A stretch of 64,000 bases of DNA from contig NZ_CP097118.1 in assembly GCF_024029435.1 (NCBI RefSeq), positions 868,001-932,000 of the forward strand, written 5' to 3'. Of the stretch, positions 28,514 to 38,536 are shown piece by piece (position 1 is the stretch's first letter; every line of letters starts with the position of its first letter). This DNA comes from Fructilactobacillus hinvesii. Its GTDB lineage: Bacteria; Bacillota; Bacilli; Lactobacillales; Lactobacillaceae. The notes under the pieces were generated by a model. That model was not told the origin of the DNA. It made no database searches and saw nothing but the letters and a program-made list of their open reading frames with translations. The position numbers were made by a program, and so were the translations under genes.

Positions 28514-30298
28514 ATGATGAAACGCACTGCATATGCAGGAAACGTCAACGAACGGTACTTAGATCAAACGGTTACGTTAGACGGCTGGATTGCCAAAAAA
28601 AGGGACTTAGGGAGCTTAATGTTTGTCGATTTACGGGATCGCGCCGGAATTGTCCAACTGGTTTTTAACGAACAAGAAAATCCAGAGGCCTTTCAAGTAG
28701 CCAGTCAAGCGAAAAATGAGTTCGTGATTGAGGTTACAGGAGAAGTAGTCGCTCGCTCCGAAAATGAAATTAATCCCGATCTCTACACCGGTAAAGTAGA
28801 AGTTCACGTTCATGATGCTAAAATTTTAAGTACCTCAAAACCGGTTCCGTTTGAAATTAAAGACGATACTAATGCTACAGATGACTTACGGTTAAAGTAT
28901 CGCTACCTTGATTTACGGCGCCCGGTTATGAAACAGGGAATTTTGATTCGCAATCGGATTTTACAAGCTACGCACCGGTACCTTGACCAACAAGGTTTTA
29001 TTGACATTGAAACACCAGATTTAACTGCTTCTACTCCAGAAGGAGCACGTGATTATCTCGTTCCATCACGAGTTTATCCAGGCTCTTTTTATGCCTTGCC
29101 CCAATCACCGCAACAGTTTAAGCAAATGCTAATGGGGGCTGGTTTTGACCGGTACTACCAAATTGCTCGTTGTTTTCGGGATGAAGATTTACGGGGAGAT
29201 CGGCAGCCAGAGTTTACGCAAATTGACTTAGAAACTTCCTTTATGAGTGCCAAAGACATTCAAGATATTACCGAAGGCTTGATTAAGGAAGTCATGAAGG
29301 ATGCCTTAGACTATGACGTGAAATTACCGTTTGAACGAATCACGTGGCAAGAATCAATGGATCGGTTTGGAACTGACCAACCGGATACACGCTTTGGAAT
29401 GGAACTAAAGGACGTGTCTGAACTTGTAGCCGATTCTGATTTCAAAGTCTTTAGTTCAGCTGTAGCAGCCGGTGGCCAGGTAAAAGCCATTGCCGTTCCA
29501 GATGGAGCAAGTGCTTACTCAAGAAAGGACATCGACAAATACACTGACTACGTAAAACGGTTTGGTGCGAAGGGCTTAGCTTGGATGAAAGTTACTGATG
29601 ATGGTTTTTCTGGTCCCGTGGCTAAATTCTTTAAGGACAACGAACAAGTTGCTGCTTTGAAGTCCCAAACGGATGCTCATAGTGGTGATTTACTGTTGTT
29701 TGCAGCGGACCGAGCCAAGGTAGTGGCCGATACCCTAGGATACCTTCGGGTAGCGATTGCAAAGGAACAAAACTTAATTCCAACCGACCAGTTCAACTTT
29801 TTATGGGTCGTAGACTGGCCGTTATTTGAATATGATGAAGGAGCACAACGTTGGACGGCAGCGCATCATCCGTTTACGATGCCTAACGAAGGTGACGAAC
29901 ACTACCTGGATGAAGGCGAAGACCCTCATCAAGCTCACGCTCAGAGTTATGATATTATTCTAAATGGATTAGAATTAGGTGGTGGTTCCATCCGGATTCA
30001 CACCCGAGAACTGCAAGAAAAAATGTTCCGGGCGCTGGGCTTCACCAAAGGAAGCGCAGAAGCCCAATTTGGTTACTTCTTGCGGGCTTTAGATTACGGG
30101 TTCCCACCGCATGGAGGCTTGGCAATTGGCTTGGACCGGTTTGCAAGATTGTTGGCTAAACGGGGGAACATTCGTGACGTCATCGCTTTTCCTAAGAATT
30201 CTAAAGCAATTGACCCACTGACTAGTGCTCCCACGCCGGTGGCTCCTAAGCAACTAGATGAGCTAGGGATTGAAGTCGAAAAACCAACTGATAAATAG
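28514..30298 (+). CDS. aspS: Aspartyl-tRNA synthetase
   Basis: AspRS charges tRNA-Asp (and possibly tRNA-Asn) with aspartate. The 594-residue class IIb enzyme has the N-terminal OB-fold anticodon-binding domain ([20 protein letters not shown]), motif 2 ([23 protein letters not shown] region, seen as [17 protein letters not shown]), the bacterial GAD insertion (about residues 285-420), and motif 3 ([13 protein letters not shown]). Two adjacent ATGs (28514 and 28517) are possible starts; the second is better spaced from GAAAGGA. It is controlled by an Asp-specifier T-box. hisS, which often precedes aspS in Firmicutes, is not present between leader and gene. Confidence 0.97.
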   Translation: MMKRTAYAGNVNERYLDQTVTLDGWIAKKRDLGSLMFVDLRDRAGIVQLVFNEQENPEAFQVASQAKNEFVIEVTGEVVARSENEINPDLYTGKVEVHVHDAKILSTSKPVPFEIKDDTNATDDLRLKYRYLDLRRPVMKQGILIRNRILQATHRYLDQQGFIDIETPDLTASTPEGARDYLVPSRVYPGSFYALPQSPQQFKQMLMGAGFDRYYQIARCFRDEDLRGDRQPEFTQIDLETSFMSAKDIQDITEGLIKEVMKDALDYDVKLPFERITWQESMDRFGTDQPDTRFGMELKDVSELVADSDFKVFSSAVAAGGQVKAIAVPDGASAYSRKDIDKYTDYVKRFGAKGLAWMKVTDDGFSGPVAKFFKDNEQVAALKSQTDAHSGDLLLFAADRAKVVADTLGYLRVAIAKEQNLIPTDQFNFLWVVDWPLFEYDEGAQRWTAAHHPFTMPNEGDEHYLDEGEDPHQAHAQSYDIILNGLELGGGSIRIHTRELQEKMFRALGFTKGSAEAQFGYFLRALDYGFPPHGGLAIGLDRFARLLAKRGNIRDVIAFPKNSKAIDPLTSAPTPVAPKQLDELGIEVEKPTDK

Positions 30299-30303
30299 GC
30301 AGA

Positions 30304-30338
30304 AGAAGAACGTTACGAGTGCTCGTAACTTCTTTTTT
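30304..30338 (+). terminator. Terminator after aspS
   Basis: An 8-bp core stem GTTACGAG/CTCGTAAC (30312-30319 with 30322-30329) with a TG loop, extended by AGAA/TTCT past a one-base bulge and followed by a run of Ts. Confidence 0.85.
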
Positions 30339-30394
30339 TCGTGTTATACTACTACGTAATAATCGAAATAACTTAAATTAGAGGATTGGTTTTT

Positions 30395-31273
30395 ATGGAC
30401 GATGTTCACAAGGTCATTCGCCGACACCAAATTATTACGAAACTATCAACGGCGTTTTTGTATGCAACGTTAGTTTCGATTGCCATGAATTTTTTCTGGA
30501 CCCCTGGGCACATTTATTCATCCGGAATAACTGGATTTGCTCAACTATTAAATACAGTTTCACAACGATTTTTCCCATTTACGCTATCAACCGCGTTAGC
30601 GCTGTTTCTGTTAAATGTACCGCTATTATTATTAGCGTGGAAACAAATTGGGCATCAATTTGCCATCTTTACGTTTATTTCAGTTCTGTTAGCCAGTTTT
30701 ATGATTAAAATTTTGCATCCGTTAACGCTAACGTCCGATCCGTTAATTTGTGCCCTCTTTGGGGGAGCCGTAAACGGTTTTGGAACTGGACTGGCGCTGA
30801 AGAATCAGATTTCGACCGGTGGATTAGACATCTTGGGAATCGTAATTCAGCGAAAAACCGGACGTTCAATCGGAAACATCAACATTCTTTTTAATTCCTT
30901 GATTATCGTTTCAGCCGGGTTTATGTATGGATGGCCCTACGCCTTTTACTCCGCAATTGGTTTATTTGTGAACGCCAAGGTCATGGACTTAACCTATACT
31001 CGGCAACAACGAATGGAAGTCATGATTGTCACTGACTTTCCTAAGACAGTGGTAGACAGCGTGCAAAATCACATGCGCCGTGGGATCACCATCGTGCACA
31101 ATGCGGAAGGAGCCTACAATCACGATAAGAAAGCCATTTTATTTACGGTTATTTCTCGTTATGAAAAGAATGAGTTGGACGAAGCTTTGCAAGAAGCTGA
31201 CCCACATGCGTTTGCAGTCGCCCTAGATGTTGATGAAGTGTTTGGGCATTTTTATGAGACAAAGCCGAAGTAA
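30395..31273 (+). CDS. YitT family membrane protein
   Basis: A 292-residue membrane protein of the YitT family: an N-terminal half with about five to six hydrophobic segments (from about residue 25 to 195; a conserved GITGFAQLL and STGGLDILG lie between them) and a C-terminal cytosolic DUF2179 domain (EVMIVTDFPKTVVDSV to the end). The family is widespread in Firmicutes in several copies per genome; the transport substrate is not known. I take ATG 30395, eight bases after AGAGGA, not the TTG at 30386. A TATACT with upstream TGT at 30342-30350 is a possible -10. Followed after 41 bases by a wall-polymer gene. Confidence 0.88.
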   Translation: MDDVHKVIRRHQIITKLSTAFLYATLVSIAMNFFWTPGHIYSSGITGFAQLLNTVSQRFFPFTLSTALALFLLNVPLLLLAWKQIGHQFAIFTFISVLLASFMIKILHPLTLTSDPLICALFGGAVNGFGTGLALKNQISTGGLDILGIVIQRKTGRSIGNINILFNSLIIVSAGFMYGWPYAFYSAIGLFVNAKVMDLTYTRQQRMEVMIVTDFPKTVVDSVQNHMRRGITIVHNAEGAYNHDKKAILFTVISRYEKNELDEALQEADPHAFAVALDVDEVFGHFYETKPK

Positions 31274-31314
31274 GAACTGGACAGTAGATTAGAAAGTGAC
31301 GGGATTAAAAGCAG

Positions 31315-32487
31315 ATGAAGACAGTTTATGTTTGGTTAGTGCGGTTCCTTTCCTTATTGTTCTATTTGAGACCGAAAAAAAACGTTTATTATTTCATGAG
31401 TTATAGCAATAACTTGCATATGATTAAGCGAATTGCGGCCGAATTGCCAGCGGGACAAAAGTTAATTGTAATTTACAATCCGCGAACGTTAGCCGCTGCA
31501 TACGATTTACGGGCCTTTGGGGTCAAAACGATTCCATTGAAAATGAGCATTAGTTTTTTAATTCATCGGATTCCCCAAGTAATGTCCGCCCGGCTGATTT
31601 TTTGTGATAATTATTATGCTCTTTTGGCGGGGCTCATCAGACCACGAAAAAAGACGCGCATCATCCAACTGTGGCATGCCGATGGTACCATTAAGTGTTT
31701 TGGTTGGGAGGATCCCGGTCAGCGTCGGAATCATTGGTTAAAGCGGCGACGCCACCAACTGGTGTATGATCAGTTTGATGATTACGTGGTGGCTTCAAAG
31801 GCCATGGGTTCCGTTTTTGAACGGAGCTTTAAGCAACCAGCCACTAAAATGCAGTATCTAGGTACGCCTCGTTCTGATCGACTTTTCAGCGATAATTGGT
31901 TACAAACGGTACGCCAACGGGTGCTAATGGCTGCTCCTGAACTGAAGGGAAAACGGGTGATCTTATACGCCCCCACCTATCGAAATGCTGAACAAGTAAA
32001 CCCACCGGCAGGGACCATTAAGGCATTGGCCGCTAATCCTAATGCCGTGGTGGCGGTGAAACTGTATCAAGAAGTGAACCGAGATCAGCTCGAGATGGAG
32101 CAATTTAAGTATCCAAACGTCAAAATTTATGATGAATTTACGACGACGGATTTAATGACCCTGGCCGATACTTTAGTAACTGATTATTCGTCGTTTATCT
32201 TTGATTTTAGTTTGATGCCTCAAGCTCGTTCAGCCATCTTCTTTATGTATGATTTAAAGCGTTATCAAAAAGAGCCGGGGGTGCAAACGGGATTAAAAAA
32301 GTGGTTACCAACTGCACCGATTAATACCGTGGCCGACTTAAAACGGGCGGTTATTGCTGATGAACCGGTAAACTTTGCTGACTTTAACGATTATTGGAAT
32401 ACTTATAACGATGGAAAAGCGTATAAACGGGTCATTGACAAGTACGTCATTGGTCGTAAAAACGCTGCGGAGGATAACGATGAGTGA
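31315..32487 (+). CDS. CDP-glycerol glycerophosphotransferase family protein
   Basis: A 390-residue peripheral membrane enzyme of the TagB/TagF/TarF family, which transfers glycerol phosphate (or ribitol phosphate) from CDP donors during teichoic acid synthesis. The family region is visible: [13 protein letters not shown] (about residues 118-130, with the catalytic-type His), [19 protein letters not shown] (about 221-229), and the terminal donor-binding [14 protein letters not shown] (about 285-298). The short N-terminus without long extensions fits a primase-like or modifying enzyme rather than a long-chain TagF polymerase. No other teichoic acid genes are near. nfo starts within its last eight bases. 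Confidence 0.85.
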   Translation: MKTVYVWLVRFLSLLFYLRPKKNVYYFMSYSNNLHMIKRIAAELPAGQKLIVIYNPRTLAAAYDLRAFGVKTIPLKMSISFLIHRIPQVMSARLIFCDNYYALLAGLIRPRKKTRIIQLWHADGTIKCFGWEDPGQRRNHWLKRRRHQLVYDQFDDYVVASKAMGSVFERSFKQPATKMQYLGTPRSDRLFSDNWLQTVRQRVLMAAPELKGKRVILYAPTYRNAEQVNPPAGTIKALAANPNAVVAVKLYQEVNRDQLEMEQFKYPNVKIYDEFTTTDLMTLADTLVTDYSSFIFDFSLMPQARSAIFFMYDLKRYQKEPGVQTGLKKWLPTAPINTVADLKRAVIADEPVNFADFNDYWNTYNDGKAYKRVIDKYVIGRKNAAEDNDE

Positions 32488-33388
32488 TGAATTATTAATT
32501 GGTTCCCACGTAGGAATGAAATCTCCCAAGATGTTTTTGGGTTCTGCTGAAGAAGCGGCTGGAAATGATGAAACCGCTTTTATGGTTTACACTGGTGCAC
32601 CACAAAATTCCCGCCGCAAGCCGTTAGCGGAATTACAGATTCCGGCGGGAAAAGAATATATGCGGAATCACGATTTAAAAGAAGTTGTGGTCCATGCGCC
32701 CTATATTATTAACCTGGGTAACACTAAAAAGCCCCATAGCTTTGCCTTTGCGGTTGATTTCTTACGCAAAGAAATTGAACGATCTGAAGCAATGGGAGCT
32801 ACCCAAATCGTTTTACACCCAGGATCTCACGTTGGCGCCGGAGTAGATGCCGGGTTACAGCAGATTATCAAGGGATTGAATCAGGTGATTACACCGGACC
32901 AAAAAATTCAAATTGCCCTAGAAACGATGGCCGGCAAAGGGACGGAACTAGGGACGAGTTTTGAACAGCTCCAAACCATCATTGCGGGAGTCGAGCATAA
33001 CGAAAAGCTTTCCGTTACGTTTGATACGTGTCATACCTATGATGCCGGTTATGACGTTAAGGATGATTTTGCTGGAGTCATGGCTGAATTTGACCGGGTG
33101 ATTGGTTTAGACCGACTAAAGGTGATTCACTTAAACGACGATAAAAACCCACTCGGTAGCCACAAGGACCGGCACGAAAACATTGGGTTTGGAACGATTG
33201 GGTTTGCAGCGCTCAATGCGATTGCCCACGATTCCAAATTAAAGGACGTTCCCAAGATTATGGAAACGCCCGCTATTAAGGTTAATGATAAAGTGAAGGT
33301 TGATCCGCACGGAGCAGAAGTAGCAATGCTGCGGCAACAAACGTTTGATTCGCAAATGATTGAAAAGCTCACTGCTGCGGCCCAGTAA
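32480..33388 (+). CDS. nfo: Endonuclease IV (AP endonuclease)
   Basis: Endonuclease IV cuts DNA 5' to abasic sites in base-excision repair. It is a TIM barrel with a three-zinc site; the ligands are recognisable in [83 protein letters not shown] and IMETP (segments listed, not continuous). I use ATG 32480 (302 residues) with GGAGGAT upstream; the open frame runs back to 32375 within the preceding gene. It overlaps the upstream gene by eight bases and the convergent minus-strand gene by 20. Confidence 0.96.
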   Translation: MSDELLIGSHVGMKSPKMFLGSAEEAAGNDETAFMVYTGAPQNSRRKPLAELQIPAGKEYMRNHDLKEVVVHAPYIINLGNTKKPHSFAFAVDFLRKEIERSEAMGATQIVLHPGSHVGAGVDAGLQQIIKGLNQVITPDQKIQIALETMAGKGTELGTSFEQLQTIIAGVEHNEKLSVTFDTCHTYDAGYDVKDDFAGVMAEFDRVIGLDRLKVIHLNDDKNPLGSHKDRHENIGFGTIGFAALNAIAHDSKLKDVPKIMETPAIKVNDKVKVDPHGAEVAMLRQQTFDSQMIEKLTAAAQ

Positions 33389-34190
33389 CGTGAGGAAGAC
33401 TTTCCGTAATAATGGAAGCCGTCTCCTCGATGGATTTATCGGCAACGTTAATACACAAACAACCGATTTTTTGATAAAGGTGCTGGGCATAGTCCAGCTC
33501 CTTTTTAATATTATCAGCGTTGGAATAGCGGGTATCGTTTTCGATTCCATATTCTTTCATGCGTTGAATCCGAATTTCTTGTAATTTTCCGATTGAATTT
33601 GTGAGTCCAAAAACCTTTTTGGGGTTTAAATCCCACACTTCTTGGGGCAGTTGCAGGTTGGGACCGATGGGGACGTTGGCCACTTTGTAACTTTCGTTAG
33701 CAAGATATAAGGAAAGCGGGGTTTTGGAAGTGCGAGAAACCCCTAAAATAACAATGTCAGCTTTTGCCAGATTTTCGGGATGACGACCATCGTCATTAGC
33801 AACTGTGAATTCGATGGCATCAATTCGTTTGAAGTAAGCAGCGTTTAAGTCGTGGACCAGGCCTGGAACGGCAGCTGATGATTCGTTCAGCCGCTTGGAA
33901 ATAATTTCGATTGGCTTTTGAATGCAGTCGAAACTAAATAAATGATTTTCGTCAGCATACTGGGTTACCATGTCACTTAGCTCGGAATTCACCAGGGTAT
34001 GAAAGATGATTGCCTGTTTTTCCTTGGCCAGTCTTAAAATCCCAGTAAGAATTGATTTAGTTCGAATGAAAGGATATTGAGTAATGTTAGCGTAGGCCTC
34101 AGGAAACTGAGCCGCAGCAGTTTTGGCAATTGCTGTTCCGGTTTGACCGCTTGAATCAGAAATGACAAAAACGTTATAAGTGGTTTTCAT
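33369..34190 (-). CDS. PPSR family pyruvate,phosphate dikinase regulatory protein
   Basis: A 273-residue protein of the DUF299 (PDRP/PpsR) family, bifunctional ADP-dependent kinases and phosphorylases that switch pyruvate,phosphate dikinase or PEP synthetase off and on. Visible are the N-terminal [12 protein letters not shown], and the P-loop-like [16 protein letters not shown] (about residues 148-163) followed by [16 protein letters not shown] precedes the ATG on the minus strand. No PPDK or PEP synthetase gene is in this window, so the target is not seen. It is a single gene convergent with nfo, overlapping it by 20 bases at the 3' end. Confidence 0.92.
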   Translation of the reverse strand: MKTTYNVFVISDSSGQTGTAIAKTAAAQFPEAYANITQYPFIRTKSILTGILRLAKEKQAIIFHTLVNSELSDMVTQYADENHLFSFDCIQKPIEIISKRLNESSAAVPGLVHDLNAAYFKRIDAIEFTVANDDGRHPENLAKADIVILGVSRTSKTPLSLYLANESYKVANVPIGPNLQLPQEVWDLNPKKVFGLTNSIGKLQEIRIQRMKEYGIENDTRYSNADNIKKELDYAQHLYQKIGCLCINVADKSIEETASIITESLPHVTGPQQ

Positions 34191-34222
34191 GGGGTGACTC
34201 CTTTAGCAATTTAGTTTTCCCT

Positions 34223-34228
34223 ATTATA
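34223..34228 (-). promoter_or_regulatory. Predicted -10 of the PPSR gene
   Basis: TATAAT on the minus strand, 33 bases before the ATG of the PPDK regulatory protein. No convincing -35 was found at the right distance. Confidence 0.45.
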
Positions 34229-34284
34229 AACTTCTTTGCGGTTCTGATTACCATGAGATGAGAACAAAATCTTAAATTAGGCCG

Positions 34285-34313
34285 TTGACGTTAAATTTTT
34301 CATAAGGTATAAT
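34285..34313 (+). promoter_or_regulatory. Predicted strong promoter of rpsU
   Basis: TTGACG (34285-34290), 17-base spacer and consensus TATAAT (34308-34313). One of the two best promoter matches in the window. Confidence 0.9.
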
Positions 34314-34367
34314 TAAATTTGTCAGATAAACGCTGGCACTATTTAAGCTCGGAGGGAGGGATTTTAC

Positions 34368-34568
34368 ATGTCAAAAACCGTTGTTCGTAAGAACGAATCT
34401 CTTGAAGATGCTCTTCGTCGCTTTAAACGGACTGTTTCAAAAAGCGGAACTCTCCAGGAATTTCGTAAACGTGAATTTTACGAAAAGCCTAGCGTTAAAC
34501 GTAAATTAAAATCAGAAGCAGCAAGAAAACGTAACAATAAAAAGAAAAAGCGTCGTAACAACTTCTAA
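34368..34568 (+). CDS. rpsU: Small ribosomal subunit protein bS21
   Basis: S21 is a small basic protein of the 30S subunit needed for initiation with structured mRNAs. The 66-residue protein shows the family core [18 protein letters not shown] and [16 protein letters not shown], and a C-terminal tail of Lys, Arg and Asn (longer than in Escherichia coli, as in other Firmicutes). A GGAGGGAGG site precedes the ATG. It is a monocistronic unit between a strong promoter and a strong terminator, with a leader of about 45 bases. Confidence 0.97.
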   Translation: MSKTVVRKNESLEDALRRFKRTVSKSGTLQEFRKREFYEKPSVKRKLKSEAARKRNNKKKKRRNNF

Positions 34569-34583
34569 TCAAGTTGCAGCATG

Positions 34584-34618
34584 AAAAGCACTCCAAAGTT
34601 CATCTTTGGGGTGCTTTT
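34584..34618 (+). terminator. Terminator after rpsU
   Basis: A 15-bp stem (34584-34598 with 34604-34618, one wobble) and a five-base loop, with TTTTT in and after the 3' arm. Confidence 0.9.
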
Positions 34619-34642
34619 TGTTGCAAGGTCTTTGGTTTTCAC

Positions 34643-34671
34643 TTTGGAAACCCCTGGGGATATGCTAAAAT
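34643..34671 (+). promoter_or_regulatory. Predicted promoter of phoH
   Basis: TAAAAT (34666-34671) preceded by TGC (extended -10); TTTGGA (34643-34648) at 17 bases is a weak -35. It would drive phoH-ybeY-dgkA-era-recO. Confidence 0.5.
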
Positions 34672-34716
34672 TTAACTAAAATGATTTCTAAAACTGATTT
34701 AAGGAGATATATTTGA

Positions 34717-35679
34717 TTGATTGAAAATTTTGAATATCAAAAACAATTACCGCTGAGTAATCCTAATGATCAAGCAGTTTTGTTTGGCACTCAGGATGCG
34801 CTGGTTAAAATTATTGAAGATGAACTTCAAACCTCGATTCGTTATGCGGATGGCGTGGTCAAAATCGAAGGAAATGATGAAGCGGATGTCCAACTGACAC
34901 ACGATATTTTATTGAATATCCTCAAGTTAATTCATGCAGGCATTCATCCCACCGAAAGTGACTATGTTTCGGCCGTGAATCTCGGGCGCGCGGGCCGGAT
35001 TAACTCCTTACCGGATTTATATAACCAGGTTTTAATTAAAGATAATAAGGGAAAGCCGGTTCGGGTTAAGAATTTTGGTCAGCGTCAATATATTCAAGCA
35101 ATTAATCAACACGACATTACGTTTGGAATTGGACCAGCCGGAACAGGGAAAACTTATTTAGCCGTAGTAATGGCAGTGGCCGCTTTAAAGAAGGGAAAAG
35201 TTGATAAAATTGTATTAACTAGACCCGCCGTTGAAGCTGGTGAAAGTTTGGGCTTCTTACCCGGAGATTTAAAGGAAAAAGTTGACCCATATTTGCGACC
35301 ACTATATGATTCGTTGTACGCCATCTTAGGCAAAGATCATACCGATCGTCTGATTGAACGTGGCGTAATCGAGATTGCTCCGTTAGCTTACATGCGGGGG
35401 CGGACGTTAGAAAATGCTTTTGTAATTCTTGATGAAGCCCAAAACACCACTAATCCGCAAATGAAAATGTTTTTAACTAGACTGGGCTTTAATTCCAAAA
35501 TGATTGTGAATGGGGATATTCAACAAATCGATTTGAAGGGGAACGTTGCCAGTGGATTGGTAACGGCCCCTCAGATTCTCGCTAACATTGATGCCATTGC
35601 AGTAGTCCGAATGACAGCTGCCGATGTCGTTAGAAATCCAGTGGTTGCTAAAATCATTACCGCTTACGAAGCTGAATAA
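34717..35679 (+). CDS. phoH: PhoH-like ATPase
   Basis: A 320-residue PhoH family protein: a P-loop ATPase related to helicase cores, linked by context to RNA metabolism through its neighbour YbeY. It has an N-terminal KH-like segment, Walker A GPAGTGKTYLAV (about residues 139-150), VLTRPAVEAGESLGFLPGDL, and Walker B FVILDEAQNTT (about 237-247), followed by NGDIQQIDL. The start is a TTG at 34717, about ten bases after AAGGAG; no ATG fits. It is the first gene of phoH-ybeY-dgkA-era-recO, a conserved Gram-positive order. Confidence 0.92.
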   Translation: MIENFEYQKQLPLSNPNDQAVLFGTQDALVKIIEDELQTSIRYADGVVKIEGNDEADVQLTHDILLNILKLIHAGIHPTESDYVSAVNLGRAGRINSLPDLYNQVLIKDNKGKPVRVKNFGQRQYIQAINQHDITFGIGPAGTGKTYLAVVMAVAALKKGKVDKIVLTRPAVEAGESLGFLPGDLKEKVDPYLRPLYDSLYAILGKDHTDRLIERGVIEIAPLAYMRGRTLENAFVILDEAQNTTNPQMKMFLTRLGFNSKMIVNGDIQQIDLKGNVASGLVTAPQILANIDAIAVVRMTAADVVRNPVVAKIITAYEAE

Positions 35680-35688
35680 GGAGTACAA

Positions 35689-36171
35689 ATGGATTTAGAA
35701 ATTTATGATGAAACCAAGGAGCAAGTGCCCAATGCTAAGCTAGAGCTAATTAAAAATTTGTTAGACTATGCGGCCCAAACCTTGAAGCTTGAAGACAACA
35801 CGGAAATGTCAGTAACTTTAGTTAATAATGACCGGATTCAAGAAATTAACCGCGAATACCGCAATGTAGACCGGGCGACCGACGTGATTAGCTTTGCAAT
35901 TGAAGACGATGCGGATGATGATTTTCCGATGATTATGGACGATGAACTGCGGGCAGAAATTCCAGAAAATCTCGGCGATATTTTTGTCAGCATGGACAAG
36001 GTGAAGGAGCAAGCCGACTTTTTAGGTCATTCTGAGGACCGGGAGCTTGGTTTTTTGGTAGTGCACGGTTTTTTACATTTAAATGGATACGATCACATGC
36101 AGCCAGAAGACGAAGCAGTTATGTTCCCGCTCCAACGAAAGATTTTAGATAACTATGGACTCAAAAAATAA
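35689..36171 (+). CDS. ybeY: Endoribonuclease YbeY
   Basis: YbeY is a metal-dependent endoribonuclease for 16S rRNA 3'-end maturation and ribosome quality control. The 160-residue protein has the NREYRNVDRATDVISFA segment (about residues 49-65), GDIFVSMDKV, and the zinc-binding HGFLHLNGYDHMQPEDEAVMF (three His; shown as HGFLHLNGYDH). AAGGAG precedes the ATG. It is nine bases after phoH and overlaps the start of dgkA by 17 bases. Confidence 0.96.
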   Translation: MDLEIYDETKEQVPNAKLELIKNLLDYAAQTLKLEDNTEMSVTLVNNDRIQEINREYRNVDRATDVISFAIEDDADDDFPMIMDDELRAEIPENLGDIFVSMDKVKEQADFLGHSEDRELGFLVVHGFLHLNGYDHMQPEDEAVMFPLQRKILDNYGLKK

Positions 36172-36553
36172 CCGGCAAATTACGAAAAATAAAAATTTTG
36201 CGCAAGCGTTAGGGCACGCTTGGGATGGCTTTTACCTAATCTTTTTTCGCGAAAGAAACTTCCGCATCCATTTAGTGGGCATGGCTCTTGTAATCGTGGC
36301 TGGTTTATTGTTAAGAGTCGACCGTCGCTCCTGGTTGTGGTTATTATTAGCTTGTTTCTTGGTTTTAAGTGCCGAAATTGTCAACACACTGGTTGAATAC
36401 CTAGTGGACTTAGTGGTGGGGCCGCATTTTGATCCAACTGCTAAAAAGATTAAGGATATTGCTGCTGGAGGAGTACTTTTCACTGCTGGAACCGCCGTAT
36501 TAATTGGAGTTATTGTTTTGTTACCGTGTTTGTTGGCAAAGTTATCATTTTAA
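36155..36553 (+). CDS. dgkA: Undecaprenol/diacylglycerol kinase
   Basis: A 132-residue integral membrane kinase of the DgkA family. In Gram-positives these mostly phosphorylate undecaprenol, feeding the lipid carrier of cell-wall synthesis. It has an amphipathic N-terminus (FAQALGHAWDGFYLIFFRERN), a catalytic segment with AEIVNTLVEYLVDLVV (about residues 74-89, Glu and Asn conserved) and KKIKDIAAGGVLF, and three membrane spans (about 38-53, 56-72 and 103-128). The ATG at 36155 lies inside the end of ybeY, a conserved arrangement. Confidence 0.93.
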   Translation: MDSKNNRQITKNKNFAQALGHAWDGFYLIFFRERNFRIHLVGMALVIVAGLLLRVDRRSWLWLLLACFLVLSAEIVNTLVEYLVDLVVGPHFDPTAKKIKDIAAGGVLFTAGTAVLIGVIVLLPCLLAKLSF

Positions 36554-36569
36554 GAGATGAGGAAAATAG

Positions 36570-37475
36570 ATGAGTACAGCATTTAAATCAGGCTTCGTAG
36601 CCATCGTGGGGCGGCCTAACGTTGGTAAGTCAACCTTTTTAAATCGGGTGGTTGGCCAAAAAGTAGCAATTATGAGCGACAAGGCGCAAACCACCAGAAA
36701 TAAGATTCAGGGCATTTATACCACTGCTCAGAGTCAAATTGTATTTTTGGATACGCCGGGAATTCATAAGCCACAAAATAAACTAGATGAATACATGGAT
36801 CAAGCAGCGTTATCCTCCCTAAAAGAGGTGGAAGCTGTTTTGTTCATGGTGAGTGCCACGGAAACAAGGGGAGCCGGGGATAATTACATCATCGATCAGC
36901 TAAAAAAAATCAAATCTCCAGTGTACTTAATTATTAACAAGATTGATGAAGTTGAGCCTAATCAATTACTGCCAATTATGGATACGTACAAAAAAGCCTA
37001 TCCCTGGGCCGAGGTTTTCCCCATTTCGGCCTTAAAGGGAAATAACGTTGATCAGCTTTTGCAATCGTTGGAACAAACGTTACCCGAGGGGCCGCAATAT
37101 TATCCGGACGATCAGATTACGGACCATCCAGAACGGTTCATTGTTCAAGAAATCATTCGGGAAAAAATCCTGGAGAATACACGTCAAGAGATTCCGCATT
37201 CGGTAGCGGTTTATGTGGAATGGATGCGTCCAAACGAGGTTGGCAAATTACAAATTGAAGCTTCAATCATTGTGGAACGCGATGGGCAAAAAGGAATTAT
37301 CGTTGGGAAAGGCGGTCAACGACTGAAGTACATTAGCATTGGCGCGCGGCGCGAAATTGAAAAATTGCTTGGGACAAAGGTTAACCTCAAGCTGTGGGTG
37401 CACGTGCAGTCCGGATGGCGGGATAAAGCAACCGCTTTGAATAATCTAGGTTACAGTGCCAAAAATGATTATTAG
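36570..37475 (+). CDS. era: GTPase Era
   Basis: Era is an essential GTPase that binds the 3' end of 16S rRNA and helps 30S assembly. The 301-residue protein has G1 [10 protein letters not shown] (about residues 14-23), the switch region with [15 protein letters not shown]3 DTPGIHKP, G4 NKID and a C-terminal KH domain with [18 protein letters not shown] (about 252-269). AGATGAGG precedes the ATG. It follows ybeY and dgkA and precedes recO, the usual arrangement. Confidence 0.98.
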   Translation: MSTAFKSGFVAIVGRPNVGKSTFLNRVVGQKVAIMSDKAQTTRNKIQGIYTTAQSQIVFLDTPGIHKPQNKLDEYMDQAALSSLKEVEAVLFMVSATETRGAGDNYIIDQLKKIKSPVYLIINKIDEVEPNQLLPIMDTYKKAYPWAEVFPISALKGNNVDQLLQSLEQTLPEGPQYYPDDQITDHPERFIVQEIIREKILENTRQEIPHSVAVYVEWMRPNEVGKLQIEASIIVERDGQKGIIVGKGGQRLKYISIGARREIEKLLGTKVNLKLWVHVQSGWRDKATALNNLGYSAKNDY

Positions 37476-37493
37476 CATAGGCGAGTGAGCAGA

Positions 37494-38258
37494 ATGGTTA
37501 ATACCAGAAGTCGTCCCTTCCATGGGATTTTACTGTACCGGCAGAATTATCGTGAACATGACATGCTGGTAAAGTTTTTTACCGCCGAAGCAGGAAAAAA
37601 GATGTTTTTAATCCGTGGCGCGCGCCGTCCCAAGTTTAAATTAACGGCTGACATTCTGCCCTTTAGTTATGGAACGTACGATGGCACGTTGAAAAAAGAT
37701 GGTCTTTCGTACATTTCAGATGCAAAACAAGTGAAGCATTTTACCCAAATCAGTGATGATTTAACGTTAAATGCCTACGCAACCTATGTGATGGGGTTAG
37801 TGGATGCCGCCTTTTCTGACGGAATCGCAGCTCCTAAATGGTTTGACCAGTTGTTTTATGCACTGAACCTGATTAATAATGGGTTTGATCCAGCCATCGT
37901 TACCAACATTATGGAAGTGCAGTTACTGCCAGTTTTTGGAATTGCTCCGCAGTTAAAACGTTGTGCGGTGTGTGGTCGTAAAGCAACCACGTATGATTAT
38001 TCAGAGCAGTTTGAGGGTCTGATTTGTGATCGGCACTTTGCTGCTGATCCCCATCGTTTCCATCTAGAACCAAGAACCATTTATTACCTACAATTATTTT
38101 CCGTAGTGAATTTACAAAAAATTGGGAAGATCAACGTAAATCCGCGAACCAAACGACAATTACAACAGGTTTTAGATCAAATTTATGATAATGAAGTGGG
38201 CTTAAATTTGAAGAGTAAACGTTTTTTACGACAGATGAAAGATTGGTCAGTGGGATGA
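37494..38258 (+). CDS. recO: DNA repair protein RecO
   Basis: RecO loads RecA onto gaps together with RecR. The protein has the N-terminal OB fold (FHGILLYRQNYREHDMLVKFFT), a helical domain, and a zinc-binding part CAVCGRK followed by CDRHF about 23 residues later; a Cys-x-x-Cys-type finger is present but the second pair is Cys...His rather than Cys-Cys. I choose ATG 37494 (254 residues), eight bases after AGGCGAG; a GTG at 37485 is an alternative. It is the last gene of the phoH operon; the glyQ promoter begins a few bases later. Confidence 0.93.
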   Translation: MVNTRSRPFHGILLYRQNYREHDMLVKFFTAEAGKKMFLIRGARRPKFKLTADILPFSYGTYDGTLKKDGLSYISDAKQVKHFTQISDDLTLNAYATYVMGLVDAAFSDGIAAPKWFDQLFYALNLINNGFDPAIVTNIMEVQLLPVFGIAPQLKRCAVCGRKATTYDYSEQFEGLICDRHFAADPHRFHLEPRTIYYLQLFSVVNLQKIGKINVNPRTKRQLQQVLDQIYDNEVGLNLKSKRFLRQMKDWSVG

Positions 38259-38269
38259 AGTGGTTCTCG

Positions 38270-38298
38270 TTGACCTTTTTCTGGTTGCCATTTATAAT
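38270..38298 (+). promoter_or_regulatory. Predicted strong promoter of the glyQS T-box transcript
   Basis: TTGACC (38270-38275), exactly 17 bases and consensus TATAAT (38293-38298), just after the recO stop. Confidence 0.9.
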
Positions 38299-38314
38299 AT
38301 AGATAACTAAATAT

Positions 38315-38509
38315 TTGACACAGACAAAAGAGAGTGACTGGAGTATTCAAACCAGCGAAGCCATGATAGTGTGAGATGGCCATTGATTCCAGAAACTGGC
38401 GCTTTTCGAGTCAATGCGTTTCGAGATGCTGATTAATTTCAGAAGTAGGGTGGAACCGCGACGACATCGTCCCTATGTAAAAGTTATGTGCTTTTACATA
38501 GGCTTTTTT
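38315..38509 (+). promoter_or_regulatory. T-box riboswitch controlling glyQS, specifier GGC (Gly)
   Basis: Stem I is closed by TTGAC (38315-38319) and GTCAA (38410-38414), with AGAGAGTGA at its 5' side, an AG-bulge-like AGCGA and a distal hairpin GCCAT/ATGGC. The specifier loop on the 3' side reads AGAAACT followed by GGC (38398-38400), a Gly codon. T-box core GGGTGGAACCGCG is at 38448-38460. The terminator is a perfect 12-bp stem (38472-38483 with 38491-38502) with TTTTTT. Uncharged tRNA-Gly should permit read-through. The specifier position is my reading of the fold. Confidence 0.92.
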
Positions 38510-38536
38510 ATTTGTTTGGTAAAAGGAGGAGTCAGC

